NCBI RefSeq assembly: GCF_000402035.1
Contig: NC_021294.1
Location: 558,001 to 622,000, forward strand
Origin: Caballeronia insecticola
GTDB lineage: Bacteria; Pseudomonadota; Gammaproteobacteria; Burkholderiales; Burkholderiaceae
DNA: 64,000 nucleotides
Direction: 5' to 3'
Each line of letters opens with the position of its first letter. The first letter of the stretch is position 1. Shown one piece after another: positions 63,006-64,000 of the stretch. Both the position numbers and the translations under genes were made by a program. The notes under the pieces were generated by a model that was not told where the DNA came from, did not search any database, and worked only from the letters and a program-made list of their open reading frames with translations.

Positions 63006-64000
63006 ATGTCGAAGTCGATCAGTACGGCGGCGCTCAGCCCGAGCGCCGCCGCGGATGCGCACATCCTGTCGGACGATGCGCTGTTCCGCAAAGTCGCGTG
63101 GCGCATCATTCCGTTTCTGTTCCTGTGCTATGTCGTGTCGTTTCTGGACCGCATCAATATCGGCTTCGCGCAGTTGCAGATGAAGCACGATCTCGGTTTC
63201 TCCGATGCGATGTACGGCCTCGGCGCCGCCGTGTTCTATGTCGGCTACGTGCTGTTCGAAGTGCCGAGCAATCTGCTGCTCGCGAAGTTCGGCGCGCGCC
63301 GCACCTTTACGCGGATCATGCTGCTGTGGGGCGCGGCGTCGGTCGGCATGATGTTCGTCGCGACGCCCGGCCATTTCTATTTGCTGCGCTTTCTGCTCGG
63401 CGTGTTCGAGGCGGGTTTCTTTCCGGGCATCGTGCTGTATCTGACGTACTGGTTTCCGGCGGGCCGGCGCGCGGCGGTGATGTCGGTGTTCTTCGCGGGC
63501 GTCGCGGTCGCGGGCGTGTTCGGCGGGCTCGTGTCCGGCTGGATCATGCGCGACATGGCGGGCGTCATGGGCCTGTACGGCTGGCAGTGGATGTTCGCCC
63601 TCGAAGGCGCGCCCGCCGTGCTGCTCGGGCTGCTTGCGTTGCGTCTGCTGGTGGATGCGCCGCGCGACGCGCGCTGGCTCACGCAAGCCGAGCAGGAGCG
63701 GCTCGTTGCGCTGTGCTCCGGGACGAACGGCGCGACTCGTCAGCACGATCCTCGCGGTCTGCTCGATGCGCTGCGCAATCCGCGCATCTATCTTTTCGCG
63801 TTCATCTATTTCTCGCTGACGTGCGCATCGCTCACGCTGAGCTTTTGGATGCCGCTGATGATCCGCGATTTCGGCATCACCGATGTCATGTCGGTCAGCC
63901 TCTATACCGTCGTGCCGAATGCCGTCGGGGCGGTGGGGCTGATTTTTATCGCGCGTCATTCGGATCGTGCCGGCGAGCGGCGCAAGCACTTCGCGTGTTG
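63006..64000 (+). CDS. MFS transporter, ACS family, N-terminal part
   Basis: At least 331 residues, running off the right edge. TM1 carries FLDRINIGFAQLQMKHDLGF and the TM2-TM3 loop is VPSNLLLAKFGARRTF, as in tartrate, phthalate and sugar-acid ACS symporters. The rest shows the usual six-plus helices and central loop. It follows the MBL hydrolase on the same strand, probably as one operon under the IclR regulators. Confidence 0.9.
   Translation, partial: MSKSISTAALSPSAAADAHILSDDALFRKVAWRIIPFLFLCYVVSFLDRINIGFAQLQMKHDLGFSDAMYGLGAAVFYVGYVLFEVPSNLLLAKFGARRTFTRIMLLWGAASVGMMFVATPGHFYLLRFLLGVFEAGFFPGIVLYLTYWFPAGRRAAVMSVFFAGVAVAGVFGGLVSGWIMRDMAGVMGLYGWQWMFALEGAPAVLLGLLALRLLVDAPRDARWLTQAEQERLVALCSGTNGATRQHDPRGLLDALRNPRIYLFAFIYFSLTCASLTLSFWMPLMIRDFGITDVMSVSLYTVVPNAVGAVGLIFIARHSDRAGERRKHFAC

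Overview
The window is a GC-rich chromosomal or chromid segment from a member of the Burkholderiaceae. Caballeronia or Paraburkholderia is the best guess, from the gene families, the second infA copy with an SDRYRV motif, and the dense catabolic and regulatory content. I saw no rRNA, tRNA, CRISPR array or intact insertion sequence. Both ends cut through MFS transporter genes.

Left part (1-14.8 kb). A truncated DHA2-type MFS gene and a relic of a metabolite:H+ symporter are followed by an OmpR-type response regulator. Next is a D-hydroxyproline pathway cluster: a DapA-like deaminase on the minus strand, diverging from 4-hydroxyproline 2-epimerase and a three-subunit FAD/[2Fe-2S] D-hydroxyproline dehydrogenase with overlapping stops and starts. 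A PAS-AraC regulator follows. Then come a single-domain receiver, a GST, a NERD-nuclease/SF1 helicase paired with a hybrid histidine kinase, and a BetR-type HTH plus receiver regulator with an elaborate repeat-rich upstream region.

Sugar part (15.2-26.7 kb). This is a non-phosphorylative L-rhamnose catabolic locus. One operon holds an SDR, an MFS transporter, L-rhamnonate dehydratase and L-rhamnose 1-dehydrogenase. A divergent LysR gene follows, then a second operon with mutarotase, lactonase and a complete ABC importer. The two operons share an approximately 58-bp promoter element. The enzyme for the final C-C cleavage is not in the window.

Accessory part (26.7-31.5 kb). An AT-rich island carries a small secreted protein and an astacin-like lipoprotein. 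It is followed by a gene remnant, an exported two-repeat protein, a transposase-derived HTH protein and a diverged H-NS-like protein.

Central and right part (31.5-64 kb). Mostly ordinary genes: LLM oxidoreductase, PhnD-like protein, desaturase, Ni/Co and FNT transporters, small exported proteins, an FtsI-like PBP, arylamine N-acetyltransferase, a zwf-glucokinase-HAD operon, infA, corA, a bactofilin/M23 peptidase module, the mmsAB valine-catabolism operon with a divergent LysR gene, a flavoprotein disulfide reductase, an SDR, glgC-glgA and pdxY. It ends with a tandem pair of IclR regulators diverging from an MBL-fold hydrolase and an ACS-family MFS transporter.

Protein assignments come from motif recognition only; no database search was run. 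Long Arg/Ala-rich reading frames antisense to these genes were treated as GC artefacts.
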